From Dongia deserti (lineage in GTDB: Bacteria > Pseudomonadota > Alphaproteobacteria > Dongiales > Dongiaceae), in the NCBI RefSeq assembly GCF_003574735.1, contig NZ_QORW01000014.1, positions 84,943-148,942 on the forward strand: DNA of 64,000 nucleotides. The letters are read 5' to 3'. The notes beneath the pieces are model-generated. The model worked only from the letters and a program-made list of their open reading frames with translations, ran no database searches and was not told the origin of the DNA. The stretch's first letter is position 1. Each line of letters opens with the position of its first letter. A program made the translations under genes and the position numbers. This document shows positions 45,231 through 54,673 of this stretch, in pieces.

Positions 45231-47705
45231 TCAACTCGCCGCCGCCGCGCGCCCTGACGGATCCAGCGGCAGCGTGCACACGACGCGGCGGTACCCCAGC
45301 CCGATCTCTGTCTCGACGCGGCCGCCATGCAGCTCCACCAGCGTGCGGACCAGAGCGATGCCGAGACCGCTGGTGACATCGCGGCCGGAGCCGGCCGAGC
45401 CGCCGATTTCCGCCGGCAGCGCGCTGCTTTCGATCGCGCCGCCGTCAGCGGTGCCGCTGCTGACCTCGACCGCGAGGGCGAGCTGCAGCGGCTGGCGCTT
45501 GGCGCGCAAGGTGACGGTGCCGCCATAGGGTGCGGCGGAGAGCGCGTTCGACAGCAGGTTGGACAAGGCCTGCTTCAGGCGCTGCTGGTCGCCCATGATC
45601 TCCCCGAGGTCGTCGGAGGTGTCGAGGCTGAGCGTGACCGAGCGCATGCGCGCGCGCTGCTGGAATAGCCGCTCGCTTGCCTCCAGCATGTCCTGCACGT
45701 CGATCGGCTTCAGATCCAGCTTGATATAGCCGGCCTCGATCGCCGCTACGTCGATCACGTCGGAGATCAGCAGCAGCAGCGCCTGCGCGGCATCCAATAT
45801 ACCATGGCTGTATTCCTGCTGCTTCTCGTTGAGCGCGCCGAAATATTGCCGCGACAGCAACTCAGCATAGCCGATGATGGCGTTGAGCGGCGTGCGGAAC
45901 TCGTAGCTGACATTCGCGATGAACTCCGATTTCAGCCTGTCCGCCGCCATCAGCGCCTCGTTCCGCTCGCGCAGCGCGCGCTCCATGTTGATGCTGTCGG
46001 TGACGTCCGTGTATTTGTAGAGCCGCCCGCCATCGGGCAGCGGGATCGCCGCCACGTCGATCACCTTGCGGTCGCTACGCTCGATCCTGACGTTGCGCAG
46101 CTCGCGCTCTGCCACCTCGCTCACGATCCGCTCGCGCAGCGCCGGCCAGTCCTTGCGCCCGGTGAAGAAGCCGGCGACCATGTCGACCACCTTCGACACG
46201 TGCGGCTGGTTTTCCAGCTCGTCCTCGGTCAGCGACCACATGCGCGTGAAGGCGGGATTGTGCAGCTTCAGCCTGCCGTCGCTGCCATAGACCGCGATGC
46301 CTTCATAGAGATGGTCGATGGTCTCGCGCTGCACCTCGGTGAGCGTGTTGTAGCTGGCTTCGAGGGCCAGGCGGTCAGTTACGTCCTCATACGTGAGCGT
46401 GACGCCGCCCATCGGGTGCGGGGTCGCGACCATGCGGAAGGTGCGGCCGCGCGGCGTGTGCATCAGCTCCTCGAACGGGCTGATGATGGACATGATGTGG
46501 CGCGCGAACTCCTGCTTGTAGTTGCGGAAGTCCGCCTGCTCGGTGATCTGCCGGCGCTCGCGCAGCGCGTCGAGCACTTCGTCGATGGTCGGCTCGGATT
46601 GCAGGAACTGCGCATCCAGCTCGAACAGGTCGCGATAGGCGGCGTTGAAGAACTTGACGCGCTTGTCCGGCCCGAAGATCACGATGCCGGTGCCCAGGCT
46701 CTGCAGCACATCGTCGTGCGCGGCGATGTGCCGCGCGAGCTCCGCGTGCGTCTCTTCGAGCGCGGTCTGGTCCAGTGCATAGCCGATCAGCGCGCCGGTG
46801 GGCAGCGGCGCTTCGTTGAAATCGAACAGCCGCCGCGTGCCGCCCACCACCTGCTGCTGGCTTTCGGATTGCACCATGCCCAGCTTCTGCGCGCGGGCGG
46901 CGAGGGCGCGCGCGGCGCTGTTGATGTCGCGGCCGGCCCGCGGCGCCTCGCCCGGCGGCAGGTCGAGCAGGCGATGGAACGCCTGGTTGCCGTAGGTGAT
47001 GGCAAGGGTTTCGTCGCGGCACCAGATCGGCATGGGCAGCCGGTCGAGCAGTTCCATGAAGCCGCGCACGGCGGCCTTCGACTCTTCGACCTGGCCCATG
47101 GTCTCGGTCACGTCGTCGATCCAGAGGCGCCGGGGCCCTCCCTGGTCCAGCCGCTGCAGCCGCAGCCATCTGTTGGTGTGGACGTGGCGCATGATGGTCT
47201 GCGTTGCGCCCTTTCCGGAGGTGAGGGCGGTCCAGGCCTCCTCCGCGTGCGGCCCGTCGCTCCGCAGCAGCCCGCGCAATTCCGCCAGGGTTGTCTGCGG
47301 CCGGTTGAGGCTGAGGAGCTCCGCCGCGCGCGACTCTAGCTCGATCGCGCCGGCGCCGGTCCACTCGATCAGGGCGAAGGGGCTGGTCGCCAGGCGCTCC
47401 CGCGCCTCGATCAGCTGGCGCGAAAGCTCGGCCCGCGCATCCGCCTCGCGCCGCAGCGCCAGGCGATGGGTGATCTGCTGGGCCACCAGGACGATGACGG
47501 CGATGCCGATGAGGACGGCCGCCCAGACGAAGTTGATGCCAGGGATGTTCGACCCGGTAAATTCCTGAATCACAACATCCGGCTGTGTTTGTGCCCACGC
47601 CGGCGCGGCCGACATATGGGCCGCCCCCAACGCAAGGCCCATTGCAATCGAATTGGCACGCCGCCTGTGGGCCCTCAGGCCTGCTAGTCCATCCCCCCGA
47701 AACAT
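45231..47705 (-). CDS. divL: DivL-like PAS-domain kinase with tyrosine in place of the phospho-histidine
   Basis: The 824-residue protein has an N-terminal signal-like segment, one membrane helix (about 57–77), several PAS-like regions (about 230–590) and a kinase core. The H-box reads NVSYEFRTPLNAI, so Tyr601 replaces the phosphorylated histidine. This is the hallmark of Caulobacter DivL (Tyr550), which controls CckA and CtrA in the cell cycle. The ATPase part has the N-box NLLSNALSAAP and the G2 box GLGIALVRTLVELHGG, but the first glycine box is degenerate. It lies near ahcY and tsaE, as divL does in relatives. That it acts as DivL is inferred from motif and synteny. Confidence 0.85.
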   Translation of the reverse strand: MFRGDGLAGLRAHRRRANSIAMGLALGAAHMSAAPAWAQTQPDVVIQEFTGSNIPGINFVWAAVLIGIAVIVLVAQQITHRLALRREADARAELSRQLIEARERLATSPFALIEWTGAGAIELESRAAELLSLNRPQTTLAELRGLLRSDGPHAEEAWTALTSGKGATQTIMRHVHTNRWLRLQRLDQGGPRRLWIDDVTETMGQVEESKAAVRGFMELLDRLPMPIWCRDETLAITYGNQAFHRLLDLPPGEAPRAGRDINSAARALAARAQKLGMVQSESQQQVVGGTRRLFDFNEAPLPTGALIGYALDQTALEETHAELARHIAAHDDVLQSLGTGIVIFGPDKRVKFFNAAYRDLFELDAQFLQSEPTIDEVLDALRERRQITEQADFRNYKQEFARHIMSIISPFEELMHTPRGRTFRMVATPHPMGGVTLTYEDVTDRLALEASYNTLTEVQRETIDHLYEGIAVYGSDGRLKLHNPAFTRMWSLTEDELENQPHVSKVVDMVAGFFTGRKDWPALRERIVSEVAERELRNVRIERSDRKVIDVAAIPLPDGGRLYKYTDVTDSINMERALRERNEALMAADRLKSEFIANVSYEFRTPLNAIIGYAELLSRQYFGALNEKQQEYSHGILDAAQALLLLISDVIDVAAIEAGYIKLDLKPIDVQDMLEASERLFQQRARMRSVTLSLDTSDDLGEIMGDQQRLKQALSNLLSNALSAAPYGGTVTLRAKRQPLQLALAVEVSSGTADGGAIESSALPAEIGGSAGSGRDVTSGLGIALVRTLVELHGGRVETEIGLGYRRVVCTLPLDPSGRAAAAS

Positions 47706-47745
47706 GGCGCGACTGTAGTCGCTGAGGCCGGTCGCGACAACCCAA

Positions 47746-47780
47746 CTCTCCTCCCCCTTGTGCAGCGGTGCGGAGAGGGG
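47746..47780. repeat. Degenerate family C palindrome upstream of divL
   Basis: CTCCTCCCCCTTGTGC followed by GCGGAGAGGGGAA gives a weak hairpin. It resembles the C-rich/G-rich units of family C and lies in the divergent promoter region of divL. Confidence 0.4.
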
Positions 47781-47816
47781 AATAGAGTGCGGACGAGAAA
47801 TGGGTGGGAGAGATCG

Positions 47817-47972
47817 ATGAGCGTCCTGACACCGGAGCTTCGCGAGGCGCTGGCCCGCGTCGGCACGTTGACCTTGATCGACATGCCCGACCGCCGCGGC
47901 CTGCGCTCGATGTGTCTCTATGGCGTTTGGCCGACTCGCGCCGGCCAGCCGCGCATGGTCTGCATCGCCTAA
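47817..47972 (+). CDS. Small conserved-looking protein (51 residues), unknown function
   Basis: A 51-residue frame begins with ATG at 47817 after GGGAG at a 6-base distance. Third codon positions are mostly G or C, as in true genes of this window. The protein (MSVLTPELREALARVGTL…) has no membrane segment and no domain I recognise. It is divergent from divL and upstream of the DUF2459-like gene. It may be a short regulator, but this is a guess. Confidence 0.55.
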   Translation: MSVLTPELREALARVGTLTLIDMPDRRGLRSMCLYGVWPTRAGQPRMVCIA

Positions 47973-48001
47973 GCCATGCGCTTCGAGCGAGGAGACGAAG
48001 C

Positions 48002-48673
48002 GTGATTTCGAAGCCTCGAAGGCAGCGCGCGCCGGCAAGGGATGACCGCGCGGCCGCTGGCGTGGGCCGCATGGCGCGTCTTCGGCAGGTCGTAGCGCAG
48101 GTCGTAGCGTTGGCGGCTTCGGGCATCGTCGCCGCCTGCGCCGCCACCTATGTCGTGGCGCCGCCGCCGCTTGTGCCCGCGGAGGCGCAGGCGCCGGTCG
48201 CGGTGCTCGACCACGGACGCCATTCCAGCCTCGTCATTGGCCTCCCCGACGGCCGCATGGTGCGCTACGCCTATGGGGATTGGCGCTGGTATGCGGAAGG
48301 CACGACCGGCGCGGCCGAGGGCTATGCGGCGCTGTTCCGGGAGACGCCGGGCGCGCTCGGCCGGCGCGTACTGCCCGGACCGCTCACGGCGGAGACGCTG
48401 CGCGAGCAGGTCCACGTGGGGATCGAGGATATGGTGCTGCTCGATGTCGATGCCGCTGCGGCGCAGCGCGTCGTTGACAGGCTCGACGGCATCGCCGAGG
48501 CCGGCCGCGACCGCATGGTCACGAACCAGGCATTCGATCTCGACTTCTTTCCGCACCCCGTGCCCTACACGCGAGCGCACAACTCGAACCGCGTCCTCGC
48601 CGGCTGGCTGCGCGAGATGGGCGCCGAAGTCGAAGGCGACGGCCTGATCGCCGACTGGAGGCTGCGCCGCTGA
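48002..48673 (+). CDS. DUF2459-like membrane/lipoprotein
   Basis: The GTG at 48002 has a strong GAGGAG 7 bases upstream and gives 223 residues. An ATG at 48071 would give 200. A hydrophobic stretch ends with VAAC, a possible lipobox. The exported part (VLDHGRHSSLVIGLPDGR, YAYGDWRWYA, HNSNRVLAGWL) resembles DUF2459, with Asn-Ser-Asn where the other copy (50167–50838) has TCNQWTA. The function of DUF2459 is unknown. It is convergent with ahcY. Confidence 0.7.
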   Translation: MISKPRRQRAPARDDRAAAGVGRMARLRQVVAQVVALAASGIVAACAATYVVAPPPLVPAEAQAPVAVLDHGRHSSLVIGLPDGRMVRYAYGDWRWYAEGTTGAAEGYAALFRETPGALGRRVLPGPLTAETLREQVHVGIEDMVLLDVDAAAAQRVVDRLDGIAEAGRDRMVTNQAFDLDFFPHPVPYTRAHNSNRVLAGWLREMGAEVEGDGLIADWRLRR

Positions 48674-48731
48674 AAGCCCTCTCTCTCATTTGAGCAGGGC
48701 AATCGCATGTGCAGACCGCGCACTGAAAGGC

Positions 48732-48762
48732 AAAACGGCGCGATCCTGAGGAACCGCGCCGC
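48732..48762 (-). terminator. Rho-independent terminator of ahcY
   Basis: On the minus strand GCGGCGCG pairs with CGCGCCG across a 12-base loop and is followed by TTTTGCC. It lies 24–54 bases past the ahcY stop. Confidence 0.75.
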
Positions 48763-48785
48763 TTTGGCGATCTAGTACGATCGGC

Positions 48786-50081
48786 CTAGTACCGATAATG
48801 CTCCGGCTTGAACGGTCCGGCCGCAGCGACGCCGATATACTCGGCCTGCTTCTGCGTGAGCTTGGTGAGCTTGACGCCGATCTTCTCGAGATGCAGGGCC
48901 GCCACCTTCTCGTCCAGGTGCTTCGGCAGCACATAGACCTGCCTCGAATACTTCTTGTAGTTCTGCCACAGCTCGATCTGCGCCAGTACCTGGTTGGTGA
49001 AGGAGGCGGACATGACGAAGCTGGGATGCCCCGTCGCGCAGCCCAGGTTCACCAGGCGTCCCTCAGCCAGCACGATCAGGCGCTTGCCGTCCGGGAACTC
49101 GACCTCGTCCACCTGTGGCTTCACGTTGTGCCACTTGTAGTTCCGCAAGCCGGCGATCTGGATCTCGCTGTCGAAGTGGCCGATGTTGCACACGATCGCG
49201 CGATGCTTCATCTGCCGCATGTGGTCGAGCGTGATGACGTCGACATTGCCGGTGGCGGTGACGAAGATGTCGCCGACCGGCGCCGCCTCTTCCATCGTGG
49301 TCACTTGGTAGCCTTCCATCGCCGCCTGGAGCGCGCAGATGGGATCGACTTCCGTCACCATCACGCGCGCGCCCTGGCTGCGCAGCGAAGCGGCGGAGCC
49401 CTTGCCCACGTCGCCGAAGCCGGCGACCACCGCGACCTTGCCCGCCATCATCACGTCGGTCGCGCGCTTGATGCCGTCCACCAGGCTCTCGCGGCAGCCA
49501 TAGAGATTGTCGAACTTCGACTTGGTAACGGAGTTGTTGACGTTGATCGCGGGAACCAGCAGCGTCTCCTTGCGCGCCATCTCGTAGAGCCGCCCGACGC
49601 CGGTCGTGGTCTCCTCGCTGATGCCCTTCACCTGCTCCATCAGCTGCGGGTACTTGTCGTGCATGATCTGCGTCAGGTCGCCGCCGTCATCCAGGATCAT
49701 GTTGGGGTGCCAGCCGTTGGGCCCGGTGATGGTCTGCTCGATGCACCACCAGAACTCGTCCTCGCTCATGCCCTTCCAGGCGAACACCGGGATGCCCGCC
49801 GCCGCGATCGCCGCCGCCGCCTGGTCTTGCGTGGAGAAGATGTTGCAGGACGACCAGCGCACCTCCGCGCCCAGCGCGATCAGCGTCTCGATCAGCACCG
49901 CGGTCTGGATGGTCATGTGCAGGCACCCGGCGACGCGTGCGCCTTTCAGCGGCTTCGATTCGCCGAACTCCTTGCGCAGGGCCATCAGGCCCGGCATCTC
50001 GGTTTCGGCGATGTCGATTTCCTTCCGCCCCCACTCGGCGAGGCTCATGTCCTTGACTTTGTAATCGGTGAAGGCGGCCAT
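48786..50081 (-). CDS. ahcY: Adenosylhomocysteinase
   Basis: AhcY hydrolyses S-adenosylhomocysteine to adenosine and homocysteine, keeping methylation running. The 431-residue enzyme has [16 protein letters not shown], the NAD loop [15 protein letters not shown] and the C-terminal HYRY ending. It starts at the ATG at 50081 with GGAG upstream. I looked for a SAH riboswitch upstream and saw none. It lies in the classic divL neighbourhood. Confidence 0.97.
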   Translation of the reverse strand: MAAFTDYKVKDMSLAEWGRKEIDIAETEMPGLMALRKEFGESKPLKGARVAGCLHMTIQTAVLIETLIALGAEVRWSSCNIFSTQDQAAAAIAAAGIPVFAWKGMSEDEFWWCIEQTITGPNGWHPNMILDDGGDLTQIMHDKYPQLMEQVKGISEETTTGVGRLYEMARKETLLVPAINVNNSVTKSKFDNLYGCRESLVDGIKRATDVMMAGKVAVVAGFGDVGKGSAASLRSQGARVMVTEVDPICALQAAMEGYQVTTMEEAAPVGDIFVTATGNVDVITLDHMRQMKHRAIVCNIGHFDSEIQIAGLRNYKWHNVKPQVDEVEFPDGKRLIVLAEGRLVNLGCATGHPSFVMSASFTNQVLAQIELWQNYKKYSRQVYVLPKHLDEKVAALHLEKIGVKLTKLTQKQAEYIGVAAAGPFKPEHYRY

Positions 50082-50166
50082 TCCGGTCTCCGTTAATTTC
50101 TGCTTGAAAGCCCGCCGCCTTCTACCAGCCGCGCCCCCTCCCGACAAGGCATGCTGATGCATGGCC

Positions 50167-50838
50167 CTAGCTTGAAATCATTGGCATATTCCACAAGACC
50201 AGGAAGGAGAAGGGTGTCCAAGGTGCCACCGGCGCGCCGCCCAGCCGGAGCGCCCGCGCGGTCCACTGGTTGCAGGTCTCGATGATGGTGTAGCGGCCGT
50301 TGGCCACATAGAAGGTGTCGCGCTCGCCATAGCCCGGCGCCGCCTGCACCGGCCGGCCTTGCGATTGCCGCAGGCTGCCCCGGACGAAGTCCACGATCCG
50401 GCCATAGGCGGCAGCGTCCATCGGCCATTGCCGGCACTTTTCCGTCGCGCTCGGCTTCGGCCGATACTCGACATGCAGCACCGTCTCGTCCCACAGCACC
50501 GATTTGAGCGCCCTGCCGATGTCGACATCCGCCCAGGTCGGCGTGTTGATGTAAAAATCGCGGCTGCCCCAGCCGAGGCCGATATGGTCGAAGAACGCGA
50601 CCGGCCCGGTGAAGGCATCCGCCGCGAACACTGCGCGCCAATCCATATGCCCCGCAGCAACCGGCACGACCAAGTCGGTGTGCACGCCATTGTCGCAGGC
50701 ATAGATCACGATGCCCCCTTCGGGCTCGGTCGGCTCCGGCACGAACAGCAGCGCCCCGAACGCCGCGATGGTGTAGAGCGCCAGCGCGGCGAGGGCGATA
50801 CACACGAGACTCAGCAGCGCGCGAATCAGGACTCGCAT
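50167..50838 (-). CDS. DUF2459 (TIGR02117-type) membrane protein
   Basis: The 223-residue protein has one N-terminal membrane segment (about 8–35). The exported domain has [22 protein letters not shown]…[10 protein letters not shown] and [11 protein letters not shown]. The Cys-Asn and His suggest a papain/NlpC-like catalytic pair, as I recall for the family, but this is not proven. Its stop is 85 bases ahead of ahcY and both are on the minus strand, so they may be co-transcribed. Confidence 0.85.
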   Translation of the reverse strand: MRVLIRALLSLVCIALAALALYTIAAFGALLFVPEPTEPEGGIVIYACDNGVHTDLVVPVAAGHMDWRAVFAADAFTGPVAFFDHIGLGWGSRDFYINTPTWADVDIGRALKSVLWDETVLHVEYRPKPSATEKCRQWPMDAAAYGRIVDFVRGSLRQSQGRPVQAAPGYGERDTFYVANGRYTIIETCNQWTARALRLGGAPVAPWTPFSFLVLWNMPMISS

Positions 50839-50991
50839 GGCGCGCAGGATCGTAAAGGATTGCGCCCAAATTCAGGCGGCAAGATGGAGCACCTTATATG
50901 GCATGGCCTGCGCTAAGCCGGACCTACGCCGGTCGTGTCCCGCGTCCCTGGGCCCTTGAGCTTCCAACGTGGCAGCGATGTATCATCCGGC

Positions 50992-51348
50992 ATGGAAACC
51001 GGTGCCGTGAAGCGCGCCATGCGCCAGGATCGATTGGAAAGAGGTATCAAAGAGCTTTTCACGATGGCAGTCGCGTCGGGCCGGCTGGATGTGGCAGAAC
51101 ATCTTGTCGACGCGCTGCAAGTCCTTTGTCCTGAGCCGTCGATCGGCTCCACCTTGGCGGATGCCTACCTGGACCTCTCCGAAGAGGCGCAACGCGCCAG
51201 CCCTCGAACGCACGAGCCCGGCGGCAAGACCGGTGTAGCGGAGGAAGATGGCAGAACTCGAACCGCTGCTGCAGAACATATCCGGGCTGAGCGCCTTCGC
51301 CATCGGCCTCGTTGCGCTGGCCGGCCTCGTCGTCGGACTCGCGCCTAG
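50992..51348 (+). CDS. Small hypothetical protein overlapping the CcdA-like gene
   Basis: An ATG at 50992 opens a 118-residue frame. Residues 1–65 (METGAVKRAMRQDRLERG…) look like real protein with helical character. The last 35 residues, overlapping the next gene, are arginine-rich and may be a frame mirror. It could be a short regulator of the membrane protein. Support is weak beyond the first half. Confidence 0.45.
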   Translation: METGAVKRAMRQDRLERGIKELFTMAVASGRLDVAEHLVDALQVLCPEPSIGSTLADAYLDLSEEAQRASPRTHEPGGKTGVAEEDGRTRTAAAEHIRAERLRHRPRCAGRPRRRTRA

Positions 51349-51976
51349 CTCCTTGCCCCTGATTTCGGTCGCTGCGGGCTTGGCCGGCGGGCGCGAGGCG
51401 GCCCAGCCCACCGAGCCGTGGGCCGGAATTCGCCTGGCTTTCGGCTTTGCGCTCGGGATCGCGACCATCGACGCGCTGGTCGGGGCGCTCTTCGGATTGG
51501 CAGGCTTGGCCGTGCTCCGGATCCTGGCGAGCGCGCTCGCGGTTGCTTACGCCTTGCTCGGCGCCCTGCTGGCGGTCGTAGGGTTGGCGCTGCTGCGCGT
51601 GATCCGCATCTCCATTCCCGCGCTCTCGCCGTCGCTGCCGTCACGCCGGACGTTCTTGGGAAGCTATCTACTGGGCCTGCCTTTCGGTCTGTCGACCTGC
51701 CCTGCTTGCACGCCGCTGGTGCTCCCCGTGGTCGCGGCGGCCGCGTCCACGGCCGATCCGGCGATGGGCGGAATCCTGATGTTCACCTTCGGCATCACGC
51801 GAGGCATTCCGATCGTGCTCGCTGGCGGCATCGCTGGAAGGGTAAGCCACCTGCGCCGCACGCGCAGCTTCATCCGCTGGGTCGAGCGCGTCAGCGGAAT
51901 CGTGATCCTGGGCGCGGCGGCATACTTCTTCTTGCAGGCCACGATCTATGCCGGCTGGCTCAAGCCCTGGCCGTGA
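51248..51976 (+). CDS. CcdA/DsbD-like cytochrome c biogenesis-type membrane protein
   Basis: This 242-residue protein has six membrane helices and the motif FGLSTCPACTPLVLPVV, with the CxxC pair seen in CcdA/DsbD transmembrane domains that move electrons across the membrane. A second Cys pair was not found, unlike classic CcdA. GGAGGA lies just before the ATG at 51248. It may serve thiol or metal homeostasis. Convergent with the DUF4166 gene. Confidence 0.82.
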   Translation: MAELEPLLQNISGLSAFAIGLVALAGLVVGLAPSSLPLISVAAGLAGGREAAQPTEPWAGIRLAFGFALGIATIDALVGALFGLAGLAVLRILASALAVAYALLGALLAVVGLALLRVIRISIPALSPSLPSRRTFLGSYLLGLPFGLSTCPACTPLVLPVVAAAASTADPAMGGILMFTFGITRGIPIVLAGGIAGRVSHLRRTRSFIRWVERVSGIVILGAAAYFFLQATIYAGWLKPWP

Positions 51977-51994
51977 GCCGGAACCTGAAAAAGT

Positions 51995-52537
51995 TCAAGG
52001 AACGAGATCGAGCAGCCCTTCATAGCGCACGAGCCGTCCGACAAAGGGCAACCGCACTTCTACCGCGAAATCATAGCGCCCGTCACGCTCACCCTCCCAA
52101 GCCTCAAGGCTCGGCGCCAAGTCGAGCGGCACTGCGATTCCGAAGAGCGTCACTCGCTCCAGCATGTAACGCAAGCGGCCATCTTGCACTGCCAGCTGCA
52201 TATGCAGTCGGAACGGACCGAGAGATTCGACGAGGCGGCTTTCTTGCAGTCTGAAGCAGGATTCGAACCTGCGGTCGCCGAACCGGCGCTTCCAGATCAT
52301 GCGATCCGGCAGATGAACGCCTTCGACTGACATCGCGACCTTCGCTGCCGCGGGCGGCAATCCCATGACGTTCGCCAGCAGGTCGGCGATTGGTCCGCCG
52401 CGCGATACGCGCGCGTAGCCGTTCAGTCGAATGGTGCCGCTGTGCGCACGCCGGATCGTGTCAGGCAATCGATCGAACGCGGCACCGAGGCAAATTTGAA
52501 ACGCGTTCGCGCTGGCTTGCGTCAGATCATGCGGCAT
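51995..52537 (-). CDS. DUF4166 family protein
   Basis: The 180-residue protein begins LTQASANAFQICLGAAFDRL and has RMIWKRRFGDRRFES and VPLDLAPSLEAWE, which fit the DUF4166 pattern as I recall it. These domains often occur alone or fused to reductases and have no known role. No signal peptide or membrane segment is seen. It lies downstream of the frameshifted Sel1-like gene. Confidence 0.8.
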   Translation of the reverse strand: MPHDLTQASANAFQICLGAAFDRLPDTIRRAHSGTIRLNGYARVSRGGPIADLLANVMGLPPAAAKVAMSVEGVHLPDRMIWKRRFGDRRFESCFRLQESRLVESLGPFRLHMQLAVQDGRLRYMLERVTLFGIAVPLDLAPSLEAWEGERDGRYDFAVEVRLPFVGRLVRYEGLLDLVP

Positions 52538-52549
52538 GGTGGTCGGATT

Positions 52550-52871
52550 TTACCGTCTTGAACGGCCGCGCGACTCCGCTGCCACCTTGAGCAGGGCGCG
52601 GGCCAGGATGGGCGCCGTGATGCCATTGCGCGTCTGCATCCTGTGCGCGAGCACGGCGGCGATGTGCCCGTATCGCGGTCCGAGGGAAAGCACGTTGTAG
52701 TAGGCGGCCTTCTCCAGGTCCCTCGGTTGACCGTACAGCCCGACCATATAGATGTGCGCGAGCAGCCACTGCCGAGGCAAGCATCGCCGCGAGCCGGTAC
52801 TGCGCGTCGATCGCGCTGCGTTTTGCGGCGCTGAGCAGGTTGCGAAGCGAGCGGCTGCCCTTCGCGCTCAC
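52550..52871 (-). pseudogene. Frameshifted Sel1/TPR-like small gene behind ptsI
   Basis: A GTG at 52871 overlaps the ptsI stop (GTGA) and gives NLLSAAKRSAIDAQYRLAAM. The frame then breaks at about 52765–52780, and the other frame continues with LLAHIYMVGLYGQPRDLEKA and AYYNVLSLGPRYGHIAA to 52550. Joined, they resemble Sel1-type helical repeats of about 106 residues. The length (322 bases) is one base off a multiple of three, which points to a one-base insertion or two-base deletion. A sequencing error is equally possible. Confidence 0.6.
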
Positions 52872-54673
52872 GTCGCCAGCGCGTTGAAATCGTCGAGCAG
52901 CATCGCGATGCGGCCGGAGTCCCACTGGTCCATCACCTGGCGCGCGAAGCGGGCCGAGGCCAAGTAATCCAGATTGCGGATGCGCTGCTTCACGCGGGGC
53001 AGGGAATTCGCCGCCATGCTGAGATCCTGGATGCCGAGGCCGAGCAGAAGCGGCGCGAACTTGGGATCGCCCGCGATCTCGCCGCATACGCTGACCGGAA
53101 TGCGCGCGCGCAAGGCGGCTTCGGTGGCGAATTGCACCAGGCGCAGCACCGCCGGATGCAGCGGGTTGTAGAGGTATGCGACCTGCTCTTCGCCGCGGTC
53201 GATCGCCAGCGTATACATCGTGAGGTCGTTGGAGCCGATGGCGAAGAAGTCCGCGACCTGGGTCAACGCATCGGCGGAGAGCGCCGCGCCCGGCACTTCG
53301 ATCATCACGCCGAGCGGCGGCAGCGGATCGGGCAGCTTCAGCCCACGGCGTTTGAGCCGCCGCGCCACCTGCAGCAGCGCTTCGCGCACCTGCTTCACCT
53401 CCGAGGTGGAGGAGATCATGGGCAGCAGGATGCGCACCGGCCCATGCACGCCCGCGCGCAGGATCGCCGCCAGTTGCGCGTCCAGCAGCTCGCGCCTCTT
53501 GAGGCTGAGGCGGATCGCGCGCAGGCCGAGCGCCGGATTGGCCGACTCGCCCAGGTGATCGCGCAAGGATGGCGCCAGCTTCTCGCCGCCGACGTCGAGG
53601 GTGCGGATGGTGACCGGCTGGCCCTCCATCGTCTCGACGATCTGGCGCAGCGCCTGGTACTGCTCGTCCTCGTCCGGCAGGTCGTCGCGGTTCATGAAAA
53701 GGAACTCGGTGCGCAGCAGCCCGACGCCTTCCGCGCCGGCATGCATCGCCATCTCCGCCTCGCGCGGCAGCTCCACGTTGGCGAGCAGCCCGATGCGCTG
53801 CCCGTCGCGCGTGACCGAGGGCAGCTTGCGCAGGCGCGTCAGCTGCCGCTCGTCGCGTTCGATGATCTCCAGCCGGCGCTGGTAGTCCTCGATGGTGGCG
53901 GGCGTCGGATTGAGGATGACGCGCCCCGCGCCGCCATCGACGATGATGCCCTGCCCCGTGCGCGCGAAGCGCAGCAGGTCGGGAATGCCGAGCACTGCGG
54001 GCAGGCCCAGCGAGCGCGCCATGATCGCGGTGTGGCCTTCCTTGCCGCCCAGCACCGTCGCGAAGCCTTCGATGGTCTTCGGGTCGAGCAGGGCGGTGTC
54101 GGCTGGCGTCAATTCCTCCGCCACCACGATGGAGCCGGCGGGCAAATTCTTGAACGCCTCGTAGGCCGTCTGGGTCAGGTTGCGCAAGATGCGGTTGCCG
54201 ACCTCGCGCACGTCGTCGGCGCGCGCCGAGAGATAGGGGTCGTCGAGCGAGGCGAAATCCTGCTCGACCTTGCTGATGACGAACTGCACCGCCGCCTCGG
54301 CGTTCACGCGGTGCTCGCGGATGCGGCTCTCCACCCCGCGCGTCACGCGCGAGCCGGTCAGCATCTGCTTGTGCGCTTCCAGCAGGAAACCTAGTTCTTC
54401 CGCCGCAGCACCATGCAGCTCCTCCGCCTTGCTGGAGAGCTTGCGCAGCTGGCGCTGGGATTTCTGCACGGCGTTGTGGAAGCGCTCGAGCTCGGCTTCG
54501 ATCTTGTCCTCGGCGATCTGGTATTCGGAGACGGTGATCATGCCGGTCTCGACCACATGCACCTGGCCGATGCCGATGCCCGGCGCGACGCCCAGGCCTT
54601 CGAACGCGCGCTCGGCTCCGCGTTCCTGCAGTCGGCGCAGGCGGCGCGCCTTGCCCTTGTCGTCACTCTTCAT
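52868..54673 (-). CDS. ptsI: Phosphoenolpyruvate–protein phosphotransferase (PTS enzyme I)
   Basis: Enzyme I takes phosphate from PEP and gives it to HPr. The 601-residue protein has the phospho-His segment GGKEGHTAIMARSLGLPAV, the PEP-binding GVGLLRTEFLFM and the C-terminal VSVCGEIAGDP with its catalytic Cys. It has no GAF domain, so it is not the PtsP type. It overlaps the ptsH stop by 11 bases. No sugar permease is nearby, which fits a regulatory PTS. Confidence 0.94.
   Translation of the reverse strand: MKSDDKGKARRLRRLQERGAERAFEGLGVAPGIGIGQVHVVETGMITVSEYQIAEDKIEAELERFHNAVQKSQRQLRKLSSKAEELHGAAAEELGFLLEAHKQMLTGSRVTRGVESRIREHRVNAEAAVQFVISKVEQDFASLDDPYLSARADDVREVGNRILRNLTQTAYEAFKNLPAGSIVVAEELTPADTALLDPKTIEGFATVLGGKEGHTAIMARSLGLPAVLGIPDLLRFARTGQGIIVDGGAGRVILNPTPATIEDYQRRLEIIERDERQLTRLRKLPSVTRDGQRIGLLANVELPREAEMAMHAGAEGVGLLRTEFLFMNRDDLPDEDEQYQALRQIVETMEGQPVTIRTLDVGGEKLAPSLRDHLGESANPALGLRAIRLSLKRRELLDAQLAAILRAGVHGPVRILLPMISSTSEVKQVREALLQVARRLKRRGLKLPDPLPPLGVMIEVPGAALSADALTQVADFFAIGSNDLTMYTLAIDRGEEQVAYLYNPLHPAVLRLVQFATEAALRARIPVSVCGEIAGDPKFAPLLLGLGIQDLSMAANSLPRVKQRIRNLDYLASARFARQVMDQWDSGRIAMLLDDFNALAT

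Noticed and set aside
45804..47339. A 511-residue plus-strand open frame opposite divL
   Set aside because: Mirror of the divL coding strand; no start signal and no recognisable protein features.
50082..50166. Possible SAH riboswitch upstream of ahcY
   Set aside because: I looked for the conserved pseudoknot bases and did not find them; the gap is only 85 bases and mostly GC-rich without the pattern.
53132..54394. A 420-residue plus-strand open frame opposite ptsI
   Set aside because: No domain, Arg/His-rich, entirely within a well-supported ptsI.
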